From: Hemerocallis citrina
Lineage: Eukaryota > Streptophyta > Magnoliopsida > Asparagales > Asphodelaceae
Assembly (NCBI GenBank): GCA_017893485.1
Contig: JACEHZ010000366.1
Coordinates: 186,001-250,000 of the forward strand
Length of the DNA: 64,000 bases
Direction of reading: 5' to 3'
A program made the position numbers and the translations under genes. Under the pieces are notes generated by a model. It had not been told where the DNA came from and searched no databases. It saw only the letters and a list, made by a program, of their open reading frames with translations. Below, in pieces: positions 10,023-21,275 of this stretch; position 1 is the stretch's first letter, and every line of letters starts with the position of its first letter.

Positions 10023-13000
10023 TCAAACATGCAAAATATTAGCCAGGTTCATGCAATGCTTAAACTTGGCTGCCCCAACAACTTTGGTCAACATATCAGC
10101 AGGATTATCAGCTGTTCCAATCTTCACCAAATGAATATCACCATCCTTTATTAAATCACGCACAAAATGATAACGGACATCAATATGTTTGGTCCTCGAA
10201 TGATGAACTTGGTTCTTCGCTAAATGAATAGCACTCTGACTGTCACAGTGTACCTCCACCTTCTCCCGATGAATTCCCAAGCTCTTCAAAAGTCCATGTA
10301 TCCAAATGGCTTCCTTCATGGCCTCAGCAACCGCCATGTATTCAGCCTCAGTAGTAGACAACGCTACAGTGGACTGCAAATTTGACCTCCAACTTATAGG
10401 TGCTCTAGCCATAGTAAACAAATAGCCTGTAGTAGACCGCCTCTTATCTAGATCACCTGCATAGTCCGAATCAACATAACCCACCAATAACCTGCTAATA
10501 TTGTCATCCCTTTCAAACTTCAAACCCACATCTGTGGTGCCACTTATGTACCTCAAAATCCATTTAGCTGCTTGCCAATGCTCTTTGCCTGGATCATGCA
10601 TATATCGACTAACCATACTCACCGCCTGAGAAATGTCTGGTCGAGTACAAACCATGGCATACATCAAACTGCCAACCACACTAGTGTAAGGTACATTAGC
10701 CATATACTGTCTCTCTTCATATGTACTTGGAGACTGAGAAGCACTAATTCTGAAATGAGTGGCTAAGGGTGTACTGACTGGTTTAGTTTTCTCATCTATA
10801 CCAAACCGTTTCAGCACCTTCAAAAGATATTGCTTCTGTGTCAAACTCACTATGCCCTTTGCTCTGTCTCTAGCTATCTCCATCCCAAGTATCTTCTTGG
10901 CTTCACCAAGATCCTTCATCTCGAATTCAGAACTCAGCTGATTCTTCAAATTTTGAATCTCCTTAGCATTTTTAGAGGCAATCAACATATCATCCACATA
11001 TAATAACAGATATATAAAAGAACCATTCTGCAACTTCCTGAAGTAGACACAATGATCATACTCACTTCTGGAATATCCCTGCACTTTCATAAACTGATCA
11101 AACCTCAAATACCACTGCCTTGGAGATTGCTTCAACCCATAGAGAGACTTCTTCAACCTGCAAACACAATTTTCCTTCCCAGCTGTCTTAAATCCATCTG
11201 GCTGCAACATATAAATTTCTTCATCTAGATCCCCATGTAAGAACGCAGTCTTCACATCCATCTGTGTCAATTCAAGATCAAACTGTGCTACCAATGCCAA
11301 CAAAATCCGAATAGAAGGATGCTTCACAACTGGAGAGAACACTTCATTATAGTCTATACCTTCCTGTTGAGCATACCCCTTTGCAACTAATCTAGCCTTG
11401 AACCGAACACTGCCTTTTGGACCTTCTTTCTTCGTATACACCCACTTGCAACCAATTGCTTTATTCCCCTTTGGTAGTTGCACTAGATCCCAAGTCTTAT
11501 TCTTATGAAGAGAGTTCATCTCTTCATCCATAGCAACTTTCCAATCTGCATTTTCTGAACTTCTAGTGGCTTCTTTGAAGTTGGAGGGAACTTCATCATC
11601 CACAATGGGAAGAGCAAATGCAACTGTATCTGTAAAACGAGACGGTCGTTTGATATCTCTTCTTTGCCTTCTTACTGCAATTGATTCTTCCTGCTGGATA
11701 GGAACTTCTTCATCATTCTCAGTATCAACCACATCATCTTCATCTTGGACAGGAACAGGATTTTCAACTGAAAACTTTTCTAACTCCACCTGTTGGAGAA
11801 CTCTCCTACCAGTCGACTGGTTATTGCCAACAGTCGACTGTCCCGAGCTCCCACTCTTCTGCTGTTCTGGACCACCAGTCGACTGCTCCTGTACATCAGT
11901 CGACTGTCCCGAGATTCTGCTACTTACCTGTTGGAGAACTGTCCCACTCTTCTGCTGCTCACCAGTCGACTGTCCCATACCACCAGTCGACTGTCCCGAG
12001 CTAATCATGCTGGTCTCATCAAAAGTCACATCCCTGCTGATTACTAACTTCTTCTGTTCTGGACACCACAACCTGTAACCTTTGACACCAGTACTAAAAC
12101 CAACAAATATAGCCTTTTTGGCTCTTGCATCAAGTTTAGTTTCAGTTACATGAAAATAAGCAGGACAACCAAATATATGCAAAAAACTATAATCAGATGC
12201 AGGTTTACCACTCCATACCTCAATAGGCGTTTTGCCTTCAAGTGCTGCTGATGGTAAACGGTTGACAATGTGGCTTGCATATATAACAGCTTCTGCCCAA
12301 AATGTCTTCTTCAATCCAGACTGTGCTAACATACATCTCACCTTCTCAAGTAAGGTTCTGTTCATCCTTTCTGCAACCCCATTTTGCTGTGGAGTCTTCC
12401 TAACTGTGAAGTGCCTCTGGATCCCTTCATCTTCACACAATTTCAGAAACGGATCATTCTTATATTCCCCTCCATTGTCTGACCTCAGAACCTTAATCTT
12501 CCTACCAGTCTGATTTTCAACTTTCTTCTTCCAACTTGTGAACAATGTCAAAACTTCATCTTTGTGCTTCATGGTATATACCCAAACTCGTCTGGAGTAA
12601 TCATCAACAAAAGTAACAAACCAGTGTCTACCACTCATAGAAGGTGTCTGAGTAGGGCCCCAAACATCTGTGTGCACATAATCGAGGATACCCTTTGTCT
12701 GATGTACAGCTGTACCAAATTTCACCCTAGTTTGCTTACCCAAAACACAATGTTCACAAAATTCCAACTTGCACCCTTTAGCATCTTTGAGCAACCCTTG
12801 CTTCACAAGCCCCTGCAAGGCCTTTTCTCCTGCATGCCCGAGTCGCATATGCCACAACCTAGTAGAGTCGGGAACAACCTGTTTAGGCCTTTCAATTACA
12901 CTGGCAGCCTGACCCAAATATGTTTTTCCCTGCAAGAAAAACAAGTTCCTTTTTCTTTGCCCTTTCATCACCACGAGTGATCCGCTAGTCACCTTCAGAA

Positions 13001-14189
13001 TGCCACCTTCACTAGCAAATTTCAATCCACTGGCCTCCAAAGCACCAAGTGAAATCAAATTCTTTTTCAAATCTGGAACATACCATACATCTGAAAGCTC
13101 TCTAATAAGACCATCGTGCATTAGCAATTCAATCTTCCCGATTCCTACCTTCTTACAAGGTGCATCATTTCCCATCAAAACTACACCACCATCCATATAC
13201 TCTAAAGAAGTAAACCACTCCTTTCTCCAAGACATATGATAGGAGGCTGCTGTATCAAGAAACCATACTTCTTGATAAAGTGAGGGACTAGAGACAAGTG
13301 CAAAAGAAAAATCCTCGCCACTATCTACATTATCAACAGTCACATTTGCAGTCGAATTTCCCTTATTTCGTAGCTTTGGACAATCCTTTTTCCAATGCCC
13401 CCTTTCATGACAGAAAGCACATTCATCTTTGGCCGGTATTTTCCTGTCCTTCGAAACTCCTCTCGATTTGGAACGAGATTTGTTTCCCTTTTTCCCAGAT
13501 TTGGACTCAGATCTGGTCTCAGTCCTGCCCCTTACAATTAAAGCTTCAGAAGTTTCTCTATCAACCATTTTATCCCTTCTCCTAGTTTCATTATTCAACA
13601 GAGCATTTGCAACATCTTCATATTTCACAGTATCTTTTCCATATAATAAAGTAGTTGCTAAATGATCATAACTTTCAGGTAATGAATTCAACAGAATTAG
13701 GGCTTTATCTTCATCCTTAATTTGCTCATCCAAATTTAACAAATCAGCCAATAATTTATTAAATGATTCAACATGAGCATTCATAGACATACCTTCCGTA
13801 TAGGTGAAGCGAAAAAGTCTCTTCTTCAAATACAGCCGATTCTCCAAACTTTTCCTCATGTATTTGTCTTCGAGCTTCTTCCACAACACCGCAGCAATGG
13901 TATCCCTCATCAAATCATACTTCTGAGCCTTCGCAATAAAGAGCCGAATAGTCCCACATGCAACTCGATTCAACTTCTTCCAATCTGCTTCGGACATATC
14001 CTTAGGTTTTTCTACCTCCAAAACAACATCTTGTTCTTGTTGAACAAGAACATCCAACACCTCACATTGCCACATCCCGAAATTGTTTGTCCCATCAAAT
14101 TTTTCAACTTCAAATTTTGCGTTGTGAATCGTTGTTCTGGACGAACTTGATCCCACAACATCCTTGGTTGCATCTGCATCACCCGCCAT
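10023..14189 (-). CDS. Copia Gag-Pol polyprotein, 1388 aa, intact
   Basis: A single uninterrupted frame. Order by approximate residue: gag 1-240; zinc knuckle [14 protein letters not shown] ~254-267; aspartic protease with LDTAASYHM ~310 (DTAAS rather than DTGAS, also seen in Tnt1); GAG-pre-integrase LWHMRLGH ~444; integrase with Asp in HTDVWG ~503, Asp in RSDNGGEY ~570 and Glu in NGVAERMNR ~606; a Gln/Ser/Thr-rich linker ~731-795; RT with [24 protein letters not shown] and the catalytic YVDDM ~1065; RNase H with YVDSDYAG ~1238 and STTEAEYMA. It packages, copies and integrates the element. The start Met lies 37 bp inside the 5' LTR boundary. The linker is odd: its repeated QST tripeptides come from the same CAGTCGACTG palindromes found in the LTRs. 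Confidence 0.96.
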   Translation of the reverse strand: MAGDADATKDVVGSSSSRTTIHNAKFEVEKFDGTNNFGMWQCEVLDVLVQQEQDVVLEVEKPKDMSEADWKKLNRVACGTIRLFIAKAQKYDLMRDTIAAVLWKKLEDKYMRKSLENRLYLKKRLFRFTYTEGMSMNAHVESFNKLLADLLNLDEQIKDEDKALILLNSLPESYDHLATTLLYGKDTVKYEDVANALLNNETRRRDKMVDRETSEALIVRGRTETRSESKSGKKGNKSRSKSRGVSKDRKIPAKDECAFCHERGHWKKDCPKLRNKGNSTANVTVDNVDSGEDFSFALVSSPSLYQEVWFLDTAASYHMSWRKEWFTSLEYMDGGVVLMGNDAPCKKVGIGKIELLMHDGLIRELSDVWYVPDLKKNLISLGALEASGLKFASEGGILKVTSGSLVVMKGQRKRNLFFLQGKTYLGQAASVIERPKQVVPDSTRLWHMRLGHAGEKALQGLVKQGLLKDAKGCKLEFCEHCVLGKQTRVKFGTAVHQTKGILDYVHTDVWGPTQTPSMSGRHWFVTFVDDYSRRVWVYTMKHKDEVLTLFTSWKKKVENQTGRKIKVLRSDNGGEYKNDPFLKLCEDEGIQRHFTVRKTPQQNGVAERMNRTLLEKVRCMLAQSGLKKTFWAEAVIYASHIVNRLPSAALEGKTPIEVWSGKPASDYSFLHIFGCPAYFHVTETKLDARAKKAIFVGFSTGVKGYRLWCPEQKKLVISRDVTFDETSMISSGQSTGGMGQSTGEQQKSGTVLQQVSSRISGQSTDVQEQSTGGPEQQKSGSSGQSTVGNNQSTGRRVLQQVELEKFSVENPVPVQDEDDVVDTENDEEVPIQQEESIAVRRQRRDIKRPSRFTDTVAFALPIVDDEVPSNFKEATRSSENADWKVAMDEEMNSLHKNKTWDLVQLPKGNKAIGCKWVYTKKEGPKGSVRFKARLVAKGYAQQEGIDYNEVFSPVVKHPSIRILLALVAQFDLELTQMDVKTAFLHGDLDEEIYMLQPDGFKTAGKENCVCRLKKSLYGLKQSPRQWYLRFDQFMKVQGYSRSEYDHCVYFRKLQNGSFIYLLLYVDDMLIASKNAKEIQNLKNQLSSEFEMKDLGEAKKILGMEIARDRAKGIVSLTQKQYLLKVLKRFGIDEKTKPVSTPLATHFRISASQSPSTYEERQYMANVPYTSVVGSLMYAMVCTRPDISQAVSMVSRYMHDPGKEHWQAAKWILRYISGTTDVGLKFERDDNISRLLVGYVDSDYAGDLDKRRSTTGYLFTMARAPISWRSNLQSTVALSTTEAEYMAVAEAMKEAIWIHGLLKSLGIHREKVEVHCDSQSAIHLAKNQVHHSRTKHIDVRYHFVRDLIKDGDIHLVKIGTADNPADMLTKVVGAAKFKHCMNLANILHV
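11788..11993. repeat. Palindrome array inside Copia pol (QST linker)
   Basis: Six CAGTCGACTG palindromes start at 11810, 11831, 11876, 11897, 11963 and 11984, forming three pairs each 21 bp apart. On the plus strand the second member of each pair is followed by TCCCGAG. Blocks between them are duplicated: ACCTGTTGGAGAACT occurs twice, and CCCACTCTTCTGCTG occurs twice. In the coding strand this gives repeated QST, EQQKSG and VLQQV blocks between integrase and RT. Confidence 0.92.
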
Positions 14190-14211
14190 CTCCCTCTAGG
14201 TCGAACCGAAA

Positions 14212-14223
14212 GCTCTGATACCA
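14212..14223 (-). promoter_or_regulatory. Primer-binding site of intact Copia
   Basis: Minus-strand TGGTATCAGAGC, a perfect complement of the initiator tRNA-Met 3' end, two bases inside the 5' LTR. Confidence 0.92.
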
Positions 14224-14225
14224 CT

Positions 14226-14732
14226 TGTTGTGCGGAATACAAATCAAACCAACAATCAAACGAGAGAAACAGCGAGAAAAACACAGAAAAAGCAAGCAAC
14301 ACAAGAACACAAGATTTACGTGGTTCGGCAAAACGATGCCTACATCCACGGGGCGGTTGGGGTTTCTTTACTACGTTCTCCAATGGGCAAACAAAGCCTT
14401 TACAAGAGATGACGGCTGCAAAATCCGAATAAGGTGTTACAATTTACAAAACCCTAACGGGTGTATTTATAGGGAAACTATTGAGCCTTTCGAATTGGGC
14501 CTATTCTGGATCCAAAACCCGCCGACAGTCGACTGGTCTTCATACCAGTCGACTGATAATTCCTTCGGGACAGTCGACTGACTCCCACATACAGTCGACT
14601 GCTACTGCTGTATTCTCAGTCTTCGAAAACACCTCTCTGGACAGTCGACTGCTCCTCCATCCAGTCGACTGAAGCTCTGAAACTTTCGAACACTGCAGAT
14701 ACCAAATACCAGAATCGAGCCATTATTCTACA
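14226..14732 (-). repeat. 5' LTR of intact Copia
   Basis: Transcription of the element should start here and run leftwards. It carries the same six CAGTCGACTG palindromes, at 14526, 14546, 14571, 14592, 14642 and 14662. The minus-strand sense begins TGTAGAATAATGG and ends CCGCACAACA. Confidence 0.95.
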
Positions 14733-15231
14733 AGAGCTACAATCAACTAAACAAGCCAAGGAATACAATTTCTCTGAGTTTGCTCCGGGGTGTTCAGTAG
14801 TTTGTAAATGCAAGTTGCAATTGTATTTGCAAGTCCCCCCCCGGGAAAAAAAAAAAAAAAAAACCTATTACCCAAATATCCTCTCTTTAAGTTTTCGAGG
14901 GAAAAGATAATTGTAGCATATAAAATAGAGGTTATGAAAAAAAGTAGGGGACAGTTTGGTGAAAGAGTTCAAAAGTTTTGGAGGGAAGTATAAAGATTAC
15001 ACTTGCAAATGCAAATGGCAACTTCAAACACACCATTAGTATAATGCAACCCTGATGTTCAAACTTCTGCAATCTGAGTATAATCAGATAAATTGGAAAA
15101 AATGATATCAAAGTTAAATTCATTTCATCACTAGCAACCTACATTAAGCTGTGTTAATCCGTGTTAATCCATAATGCCTAACATACTCCAGCACCAAATT
15201 AGATTTCTAATTCAGAAAAAAGAACTAGAAC
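14733..15231. other. Noncoding stretch between Copia and Atos-like exon 2
   Basis: Contains an A tract at about 14846-14863 and no supported exon. The expected next Atos exon (an NPEKTP-like motif after GRIQL) was looked for on the minus strand and not seen. Confidence 0.4.
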
Positions 15232-17138
15232 CAGCTGTATCCGCCCTTTCACAGGGATGCGCAAGTGACTCTTGGATGCTGTAGAATCATCATTGCTAAG
15301 GCTTCTCTTCAGTTTTGGGCCTTCACCATTACTGGAAGCTAATCTTCCAGCAAGATTAATTGATGCATAGTATAACAAGGGGCTATCCCAGTCAATACTT
15401 GTTACACCAAATGGGAGTTTCTGAGATGGCGGAGAGAAGCTGCCTCCGGTTACATTCAATACAGAAAGAAAACCATCAATTTTCTGCATATATAAGAAAT
15501 GAAGCATTGTGTCAAACTCTATATTATAAAGAATCCTTTATTTAAGGTGAATGAAGATATGCAAGCTAACCTGACTGATTTTGCCAGATGAGAACGGTCC
15601 CGATAAGAGAGAAGACTCTTCGAAGGAACCAACCAGAGATTGCCTAACAGGAACAGTACTTAAACTTTTAGCAAACTTGATACAGCGAGGAGTCGGAGCA
15701 GAATCAGAAATTATGGGTGTAAATAAATTTGAGTCCTGTAATACGTCGGTATTTTCAAAAGTATTATTCCATCCCTTAGAGCATCCACAATGGTGTTTTT
15801 CATTTTGCCAAAAATGGCTGCTACAATAATAGCAAATAGGATCGAAAGGTGCAGTGGTTGTTTGCTATATTCTTCGCATTTTGCCAAAAATTGAGTGGGA
15901 CGGTATATGATATACCGTCTCACAAAAAAAAAACTCTCAGACAAGAGATGTCTGAGACAAGAGATCATCTCAGACAAGAGATGTCTGAGGAGTTTTTAAA
16001 AAAAAAAAACCTCTCAGACGGAATATGATCTCTTGTCTGATCTCAGACGGGATATGATATCCCGTCCTTTATAATTTGAGAATGGGTATTCTGTTTCTCA
16101 TATATGAGAAACAAATATAGCAAATTTGCTATAAAATGGGAAAATGAAAAACCATTGCAGCGATCCGTTTCTTATAAAATGGCAATTTGCCATTTATAAA
16201 AAACCACTGTGGATGCTTAAAGCCATATTTCTCTTCTGATTTAACCGGGATCCCATTTTTAAGAATTGCGAAGTCCCGTTCAATCTCGCTTGAAATGTCC
16301 CTGCAAACTCCTGTTTTCATTCTATCAACCATTTGGGACCAAGAGGGGACAAGGAGAGAGGGGGTGAGTGAACCTTCTTTGGGGATAATATGTTTATTGC
16401 AGCACTACAAGTTCTTGACTTTGGCAAGGAATTGCTCAGATCAAACCCCACAAAAGTTGACTGGAAAAAGGGCTGGAGTGTCTCCTTGTTCTCAATCAAA
16501 GGGCCATCAGTGAGAAACCCAGAAGCGAAACTCTTCCCACAACCCGGAATCGGCCAAATTGGAGCCTCATGGCAATCAGTGCTCCCAATATTTGCTTTCT
16601 TTCGATCCTGCATTGCTATAATACCACTACGACTTTGATCATTGCAACAAGATAGGTCTAATACTTCACCATGGAATTGCTTACGAAGCATACCATTCAG
16701 TGGAGACTGCATGCGTTTTCTGATTTGCGACCCATTTGGATCAGTTGAAATATCCGATATACCATCAGAAATAGATGAAGAATCCAGCTGACTATACTCA
16801 AAACCCACCACCCTTACTTTAGGACACAGCCAACCTAATTTATCCTTTGCTTCAAATTTCAACCCATGAATGTTCACTGCTTCGTCTATAGCACTTCTAC
16901 TTTTGAACGGCCCGTCTGTTTCTTTCGGTACTTCAGATGCATCTAAGCTAGCTTTCCTCTGGAAATCATTAATAGAAGAGCATGGGAAATCTTCAGATTC
17001 AATATCGATCATGCTTCCTCCATCTAGACCATCTAAGTCACAGGTACTAATACCACCAAAACGAGAAGGGATTGATACATATGTGCTAAGTGCTGTTGTC
17101 GCTCTGTCTTCACTAGGGGCTACTTGAGGTAAACCCAT
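15232..17138 (-). pseudogene. Atos/FAM214 (DUF4210)-like gene, broken and 3' truncated
   Basis: The start is the MGLPQVAPS methionine at 17138, which fits remembered plant homologues better than the upstream Met at 17177. Exon 1 (17138-15571) encodes a Ser-rich N-terminus, NGMLRKQF, LLENKE-like TDGPLIENKE and LSPLGPKW. There the frame slips: the next frame reads DRMKTGVCRD, as if one A were lost near 16328. A MITE (15781-16216) then splits the exon; without it the frame rejoins as GF-KGWNNTFENTD. The conserved Atos domain follows: APTPRCIKFAKSL, VPVRQSLVGSFEE, LLSGPFSSGKISQ. A GT donor lies at 15569-15570. Exon 2 (15483-15232) gives KIDGFLSVLNVTGGSFSP, LYYASINLAG and IPVKGRIQL. Later exons are missing. 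In animals Atos is a nuclear regulator; the plant role is unknown. Family assignment rests on memory of homologues. Confidence 0.78.
15781..16216. mobile_element. MITE inserted in the Atos-like coding exon
   Basis: Terminal inverted repeats GCATCCACAATGG / CCACTGTGGATGC flank ~436 bp without coding capacity. Flanks TTAGA and TTAAA are a probable target duplication with one mismatch, compatible with a PIF/Harbinger-like TTA target. Removing the element restores the host reading frame. The centre (15895-16070) is a chain of perfect and near-perfect palindromes. Confidence 0.82.
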
Positions 17139-18069
17139 GGCGAAATGTTCACAATGTGGAATGTCAAACACCACCAACTTTGTTATTTTGCTTTTTCTCT
17201 CTACCCTCTAGTGTTCCTAATCCCTACTAAGGATCGATCTAATCTATCAATGCATAGTCTACACTCCTAACAACAATGGAATCGACAATCAAGTTTGGCA
17301 ATCGAAGAGAGCTATTCTTCAAACACTAAGCTATAAATTACTATGATCTGAATCAAGTGTTTGGCAATCTATAAGATATCTACAATCTATAAACTAGTAA
17401 ACTGCCAAATCCTTATACTAAAAAGTTCTATCAATCATCAGTCACCATGCCCGTGAAACACCGGTGTCAAAACCTCAATCCAATGCTTGAAATTCTTAAC
17501 AGATATCAAAGTTAGAACATCCAAATTCGCCATGCCGATCTCCCCCTAATAATCAATCCTGAAAGACCAAGAAAAAAACAACAAATTAAAACAATTCATA
17601 ACAACTTATCAAGAATTATAGCTACACAATAGAAAACAACACTAAAAATCATAGCTGATCATAAATTAAACTAAACAAGAATCAGAGCTGCTCGTCTCAA
17701 GAGTATGAACTCCAGACAAGCTTCCACAAACAACTCCACAAATATAATCTAAAATCAGCAACAATCCTACACATCAACAACTTATGGTTAACATCAAAAT
17801 TTTCTTTTAAAAAGTTATTATAAAAAAAAAACCCATTAAGATTTATCTAGAAGATCATCATCACCCACCAAACAAATTTCAGAAAAGTTAGATTAAACCC
17901 AGTTTTAAATAATTAAAAAACAAAATCAAGAACCCAAATGAGCAAAAGCAATCAAAGGCCAAAGAAACCACTCAAAAGGTTGGTGTATACAACACACATT
18001 CCCTATGCAAAAATTAACCAAAAAATGATTTTAAAATAAAACACAAAAGGGATGATCAAAAGAGATCAG
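17139..18069. other. 5' flank of the Atos-like gene
   Basis: AT-rich, no open gene. Minus-strand sequence just upstream of the start has a pyrimidine-poor leader with a possible 3' splice site near 17172 (AACAAAG|TTGG), so a 5' UTR intron is possible. No promoter motif could be assigned with confidence. Confidence 0.35.
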
Positions 18070-18249
18070 ATGAATCCACCGACCTCTTTGAATCGATCGG
18101 ACAAACAATACAATGGGTTTCTAAATTGATTCTATAAAACTGATACCATATTGAATAGAAATGAAATTTTAACAAAAGCCAACAATTTAAAGCAAATTTT
18201 CTATCTTTCTACTTCTTCTTCACCTTTCCCTTCTCCTTCTTCTCCAAAC

Positions 18250-18293
<44 letters not shown>

Positions 18294-19254
18294 AAGTCTA
18301 TTAAGAGCTGGGAAGCTGAGATCCTTATCGGGAGCTGGAGTTTTCAGCTTGATCGCGATCGAACGGATCAGAACAAATTCCGCTCAACTTCTGAGTAGTT
18401 GCGGGGCAAAATGGTCAATTTCTAATCCTAATCTTCTTTCTCGCTCAGCTGACGCCCTCTCTCCCGCTCTGTCTCTTTCGTTGGAGAAAAACCCTACTTC
18501 TTTCTGAGCTCAGCTCACGCCCTCTCCCTCCCGCTCTATCTCTTTCGTTGTCGAAAAAACCCTACTTCTTATCGTAAGTTGTGCTCTCTCTTTTCTCGAC
18601 GACAAACTGTTCTCTCTCTCTCTCTTTCTTCGAGGAGAAGCCCAAATCGTTGTTAGGGTTTCAATTTCTACTCTCAGTGGGTTCTGCCTCTCTCTTCGAC
18701 GACAAACCCAAATCGCGATTAGGGTTTCGATTTCGATTTCTACTCTCAGTGGGTTCTCTCTCTCTGCGCCGAAAAACCCAAATCGCGATTAGGATTTCGA
18801 TTTCTACTCTCAGTAGGGTTCTCTCTCTCTCTGACGACAAACCCAAATCGCGATGAGAAACCCTAGCCCCCAAACGTTCTTATCAGGTAACCTCAATTTC
18901 AAATTACATTTCTTTTATAGATTGGAGGAAGCCAATATCAGTAAAGATGTTGTTACATATAATGTACTAATTAAAGCTTCGTTCATGGTAGACATGGTTG
19001 AAGATGCTTGTGCACTTTTTGAAGAAATGCATAACAATGGTGTGGCTGCAAATTTTGTTACTTTTTGTACAATGGTTGATGGATTATGTAAACTAGGAAA
19101 GATGGACAAGACAGTAGAAGTTTTTTAGGAATATAGGAGAACTTTGCCCCTTTTGAATGATGCTTGTCATGTCTGTATTATAAGAGGGCTATGTAAGGGG
19201 GACATGATAGGCATGGCTATTGAAGTTACATCTCACCCAGTGGCATTACTCTAA
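18070..19254 (+). repeat. Dispersed repeat with captured PPR fragment, copy A
   Basis: Starts with GAATCCACCGACCTCTTTGA, has a TA run (about 18255-18289), a conserved segment beginning AAGTCTATTAAGAGCTG with GATCGCGATCGAACGG, a pyrimidine-rich region with ~65-bp tandem units (CTCTCTCT, CCCAAATCGCGATTAGGG, TTTCTACTCTCAGTGGGTTC), a short exon MRNPSPQTFLSG with a GTAACC donor, and a PPR exon. A reverse-complement copy lies at 31875-33150 and a diverged one at 36838-37570. The element class (Helitron, MULE or other) is not established. Confidence 0.7.
18853..19254 (+). pseudogene. Captured pentatricopeptide-repeat (PPR) fragment
   Basis: A short first exon (MRNPSPQTFLSG) is followed by an intron-like GTAACC...TTTTATAG and then about three PPR motifs: DVVTYNVLIKASFM, EDACALFEEMHNNGV, FVTFCTMVDGLCKLGKMD and, after an in-frame TAG at 19126-19128, IIRGLCKGDMIG. 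P-class PPR proteins bind organellar RNA; full proteins have many more repeats, so this is a fragment. At the same codon the inverted copy has GAG (Glu), so the stop is specific to this copy. Confidence 0.78.
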
Positions 19255-20038
19255 ATATTGATTATGAACACAAATATATCATATATGATGTTACAATGCT
19301 CTCTTATAAAACTTTCGACTTCTTCTATCCTTTTATAAAATTTTATAAGATACATCTCACATTGGCTGTTATTTGGACTTCTTCTATCCTTTTATAAAAT
19401 TTTCCTGTATCTTTGATTTTTGGTTTGAAGTGTCTTAGACATGTTTTTGAATCTAAACTAAGAACTCATGCAAATTTAGTAAGGATTACATATTTTAGAT
19501 TCTTGCATTTTTATGTTTCATTTGTTGGGATATTTCTCTCAATCTGATTAGATATTTCTCTCATTTTTTGTGAATTATATACCCAATTTTGTTATATTAC
19601 TTGGCCCAAGGTCCATGATTGCTTGATCCAAGTTAATGAATCTTGACTGTGTGGGAATATGTTTGAATCTGTTAAATCATGCTTTACTGATGATTGCTAA
19701 TCTCCATTTTGTATATTCCCTTTTCTCGTTGTCTAGCTTATCGGGATTTAGCTAGATTTGGGATTGAGCTGCATGATTATTATGCTGATTAAGCCCCTCT
19801 TGCTCGTAGGTATCCTAGACAAAAATTTACAAAGGATCTTGACAGATCTGTCTAATTTTTGTTTGTATCTTTCTTGATTTAGATTTTGTTAAAAAAACAA
19901 CCCTCAAAAGTCTTTAACCATTAGTGCTTCATTTTACGAATTCTTCTGTACTTTCGTATTAAAAATGCTTTATACTTTATCACACATCTAATGAATTTTC
20001 AAGAAGCTTTAGTTAAACCATGCTATTTTATAAACTTA
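19255..20038. other. Noncoding stretch
   Basis: AT-rich. A segment at about 19736-19793, preceded by a plausible acceptor (TTGTCTAG), translates as YRDLARFGIELHDYYAD before a stop and could be an exon remnant. I do not recognise it. Nothing else is supported. Confidence 0.3.
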
Positions 20039-21215
20039 CTAGGTTTGCCCGTTGACACGTGCCTACGGCACGTCTTCGGAACGATGCACCTGGTTTGATT
20101 ATATAAAATAATTTTGGACGTCCAGCAAATTAATTCAAGTAGTAAACATATTATATGAGAAAACAGTATATCTACCTTTAAGCTCAACCATCGCCTTCTT
20201 AATCATTAACTTGAACTTACCTGGAATGCATATAGTTTGTTAGAAACACTGCATAGAGTTTTTTTTAACTTCGGCATCACTTTTAGATGCTTGTAATAGT
20301 TATGCAAGGACATTACTCTATAAAACACTGCATAGAGTTTTATAGAGCTTACTCTAATCTCATAACCACTATAAGTATGTCTAAATACAAAATAAAATAA
20401 TCATACATCTCTGAACTTAAATCTCATGCACACACAAAATTCAAGTCAGCAAAAAACTGAGTAATCCCCTGCACACAAAAAATTAAAAATTAAAAATTAA
20501 AAATTAAAATGAGAATTCGATTAATGAGATGAAATTAGATCGCATTGCATATGGAGGCTCTCGATTCGGTGGAGGGGAGTCGACGATACGGAGTTGCTTG
20601 ATATTCCCGCTCGATTTGGTGGAGGGGAGTCACCGATACGAAATCAGCAGCGGACCAGATATCGGCGACGACCTCTTAATTGGGGTTCAACATTGGATTT
20701 GGATTTGGATTTGCTTTGAGATTTTCAAATTTTCAAAATTTCAAAATTCCAAAATTTAAATATTTTTAAAATAATTTTCTTTTGATTTTTTTTATTTTCA
20801 AAATTTTCAAAATTTCTAAAATTTCTAATTTTTTTTTTTAAATTTTAACTTTTTAAAAATTTTCAATTTTTAAATATTTAAAAAATAAATATTTTTTTAA
20901 ATTTTTTGTAATTTTTTATAATTTTTCGATTTTTTTGAATTTTTTTTAAAGTTTTCAAATTTTGATTTTTTTAGTTTTTTCATTTTTTGAAATTTTTAAA
21001 ATTTTTATTTTCTTAATTTTTTGAATAGAAGAAAGAGAGAGAGAGAGAATTAAATAAATAAAGAAGTTGTTTTGAATGGGGAATTTGAATTTGAGTTTTG
21101 GAGGGAAACTTTTGGAGACAAAAATATGTTTTGTGAGGTTAGATCTGGGCCATTGATTTTGGGGGATATTGAAGAAGAGCCACTTGATAGCTTTCTTTGT
21201 GTTTTATTATATAGA
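20039..21215 (-). mobile_element. Non-autonomous Helitron, copy 1
   Basis: On the minus strand it starts TCTATATAATAAAAC after a host A and ends with a GC-rich hairpin (ACGTGCCGTAGGCACGT), a short spacer and CTAG before T. These are the 5' TC, subterminal hairpin, CTRR end and A|T insertion of plant Helitrons. 1177 bp, no Rep/helicase. The inner ~300 bp is almost pure A/T. It is near-identical to the copy at 21280-22462. Confidence 0.88.
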
Positions 21216-21275
21216 TAGTCAGTTATTTTGTTGTGACATTTTTTTTAGTTTAACTATCTTTTCCTGCATTATTAG

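Larger units (their letters stand above)
9313..14732 (-). mobile_element. Complete, apparently autonomous Copia retrotransposon (Tnt1-like)
   Basis: A 5420-bp element on the minus strand with TG...CA LTRs of 506 bp (9313-9818) and 507 bp (14226-14732), a tRNA-Met primer-binding site, a polypurine tract, one uninterrupted 1388-codon polyprotein, and perfect 5-bp target duplications AGAGC at 9308-9312 and 14733-14737. By eye the LTRs differ by three substitutions and one single-base indel, so the insertion is recent. All catalytic motifs are present. It lies next to the broken Atos-like gene. Confidence 0.96.

Noticed and set aside
10572..14150. Many plus-strand frames opposite the Copia polyprotein, including 11566-12078
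   Set aside because: Shadow frames of the intact minus-strand polyprotein with no motifs of their own.
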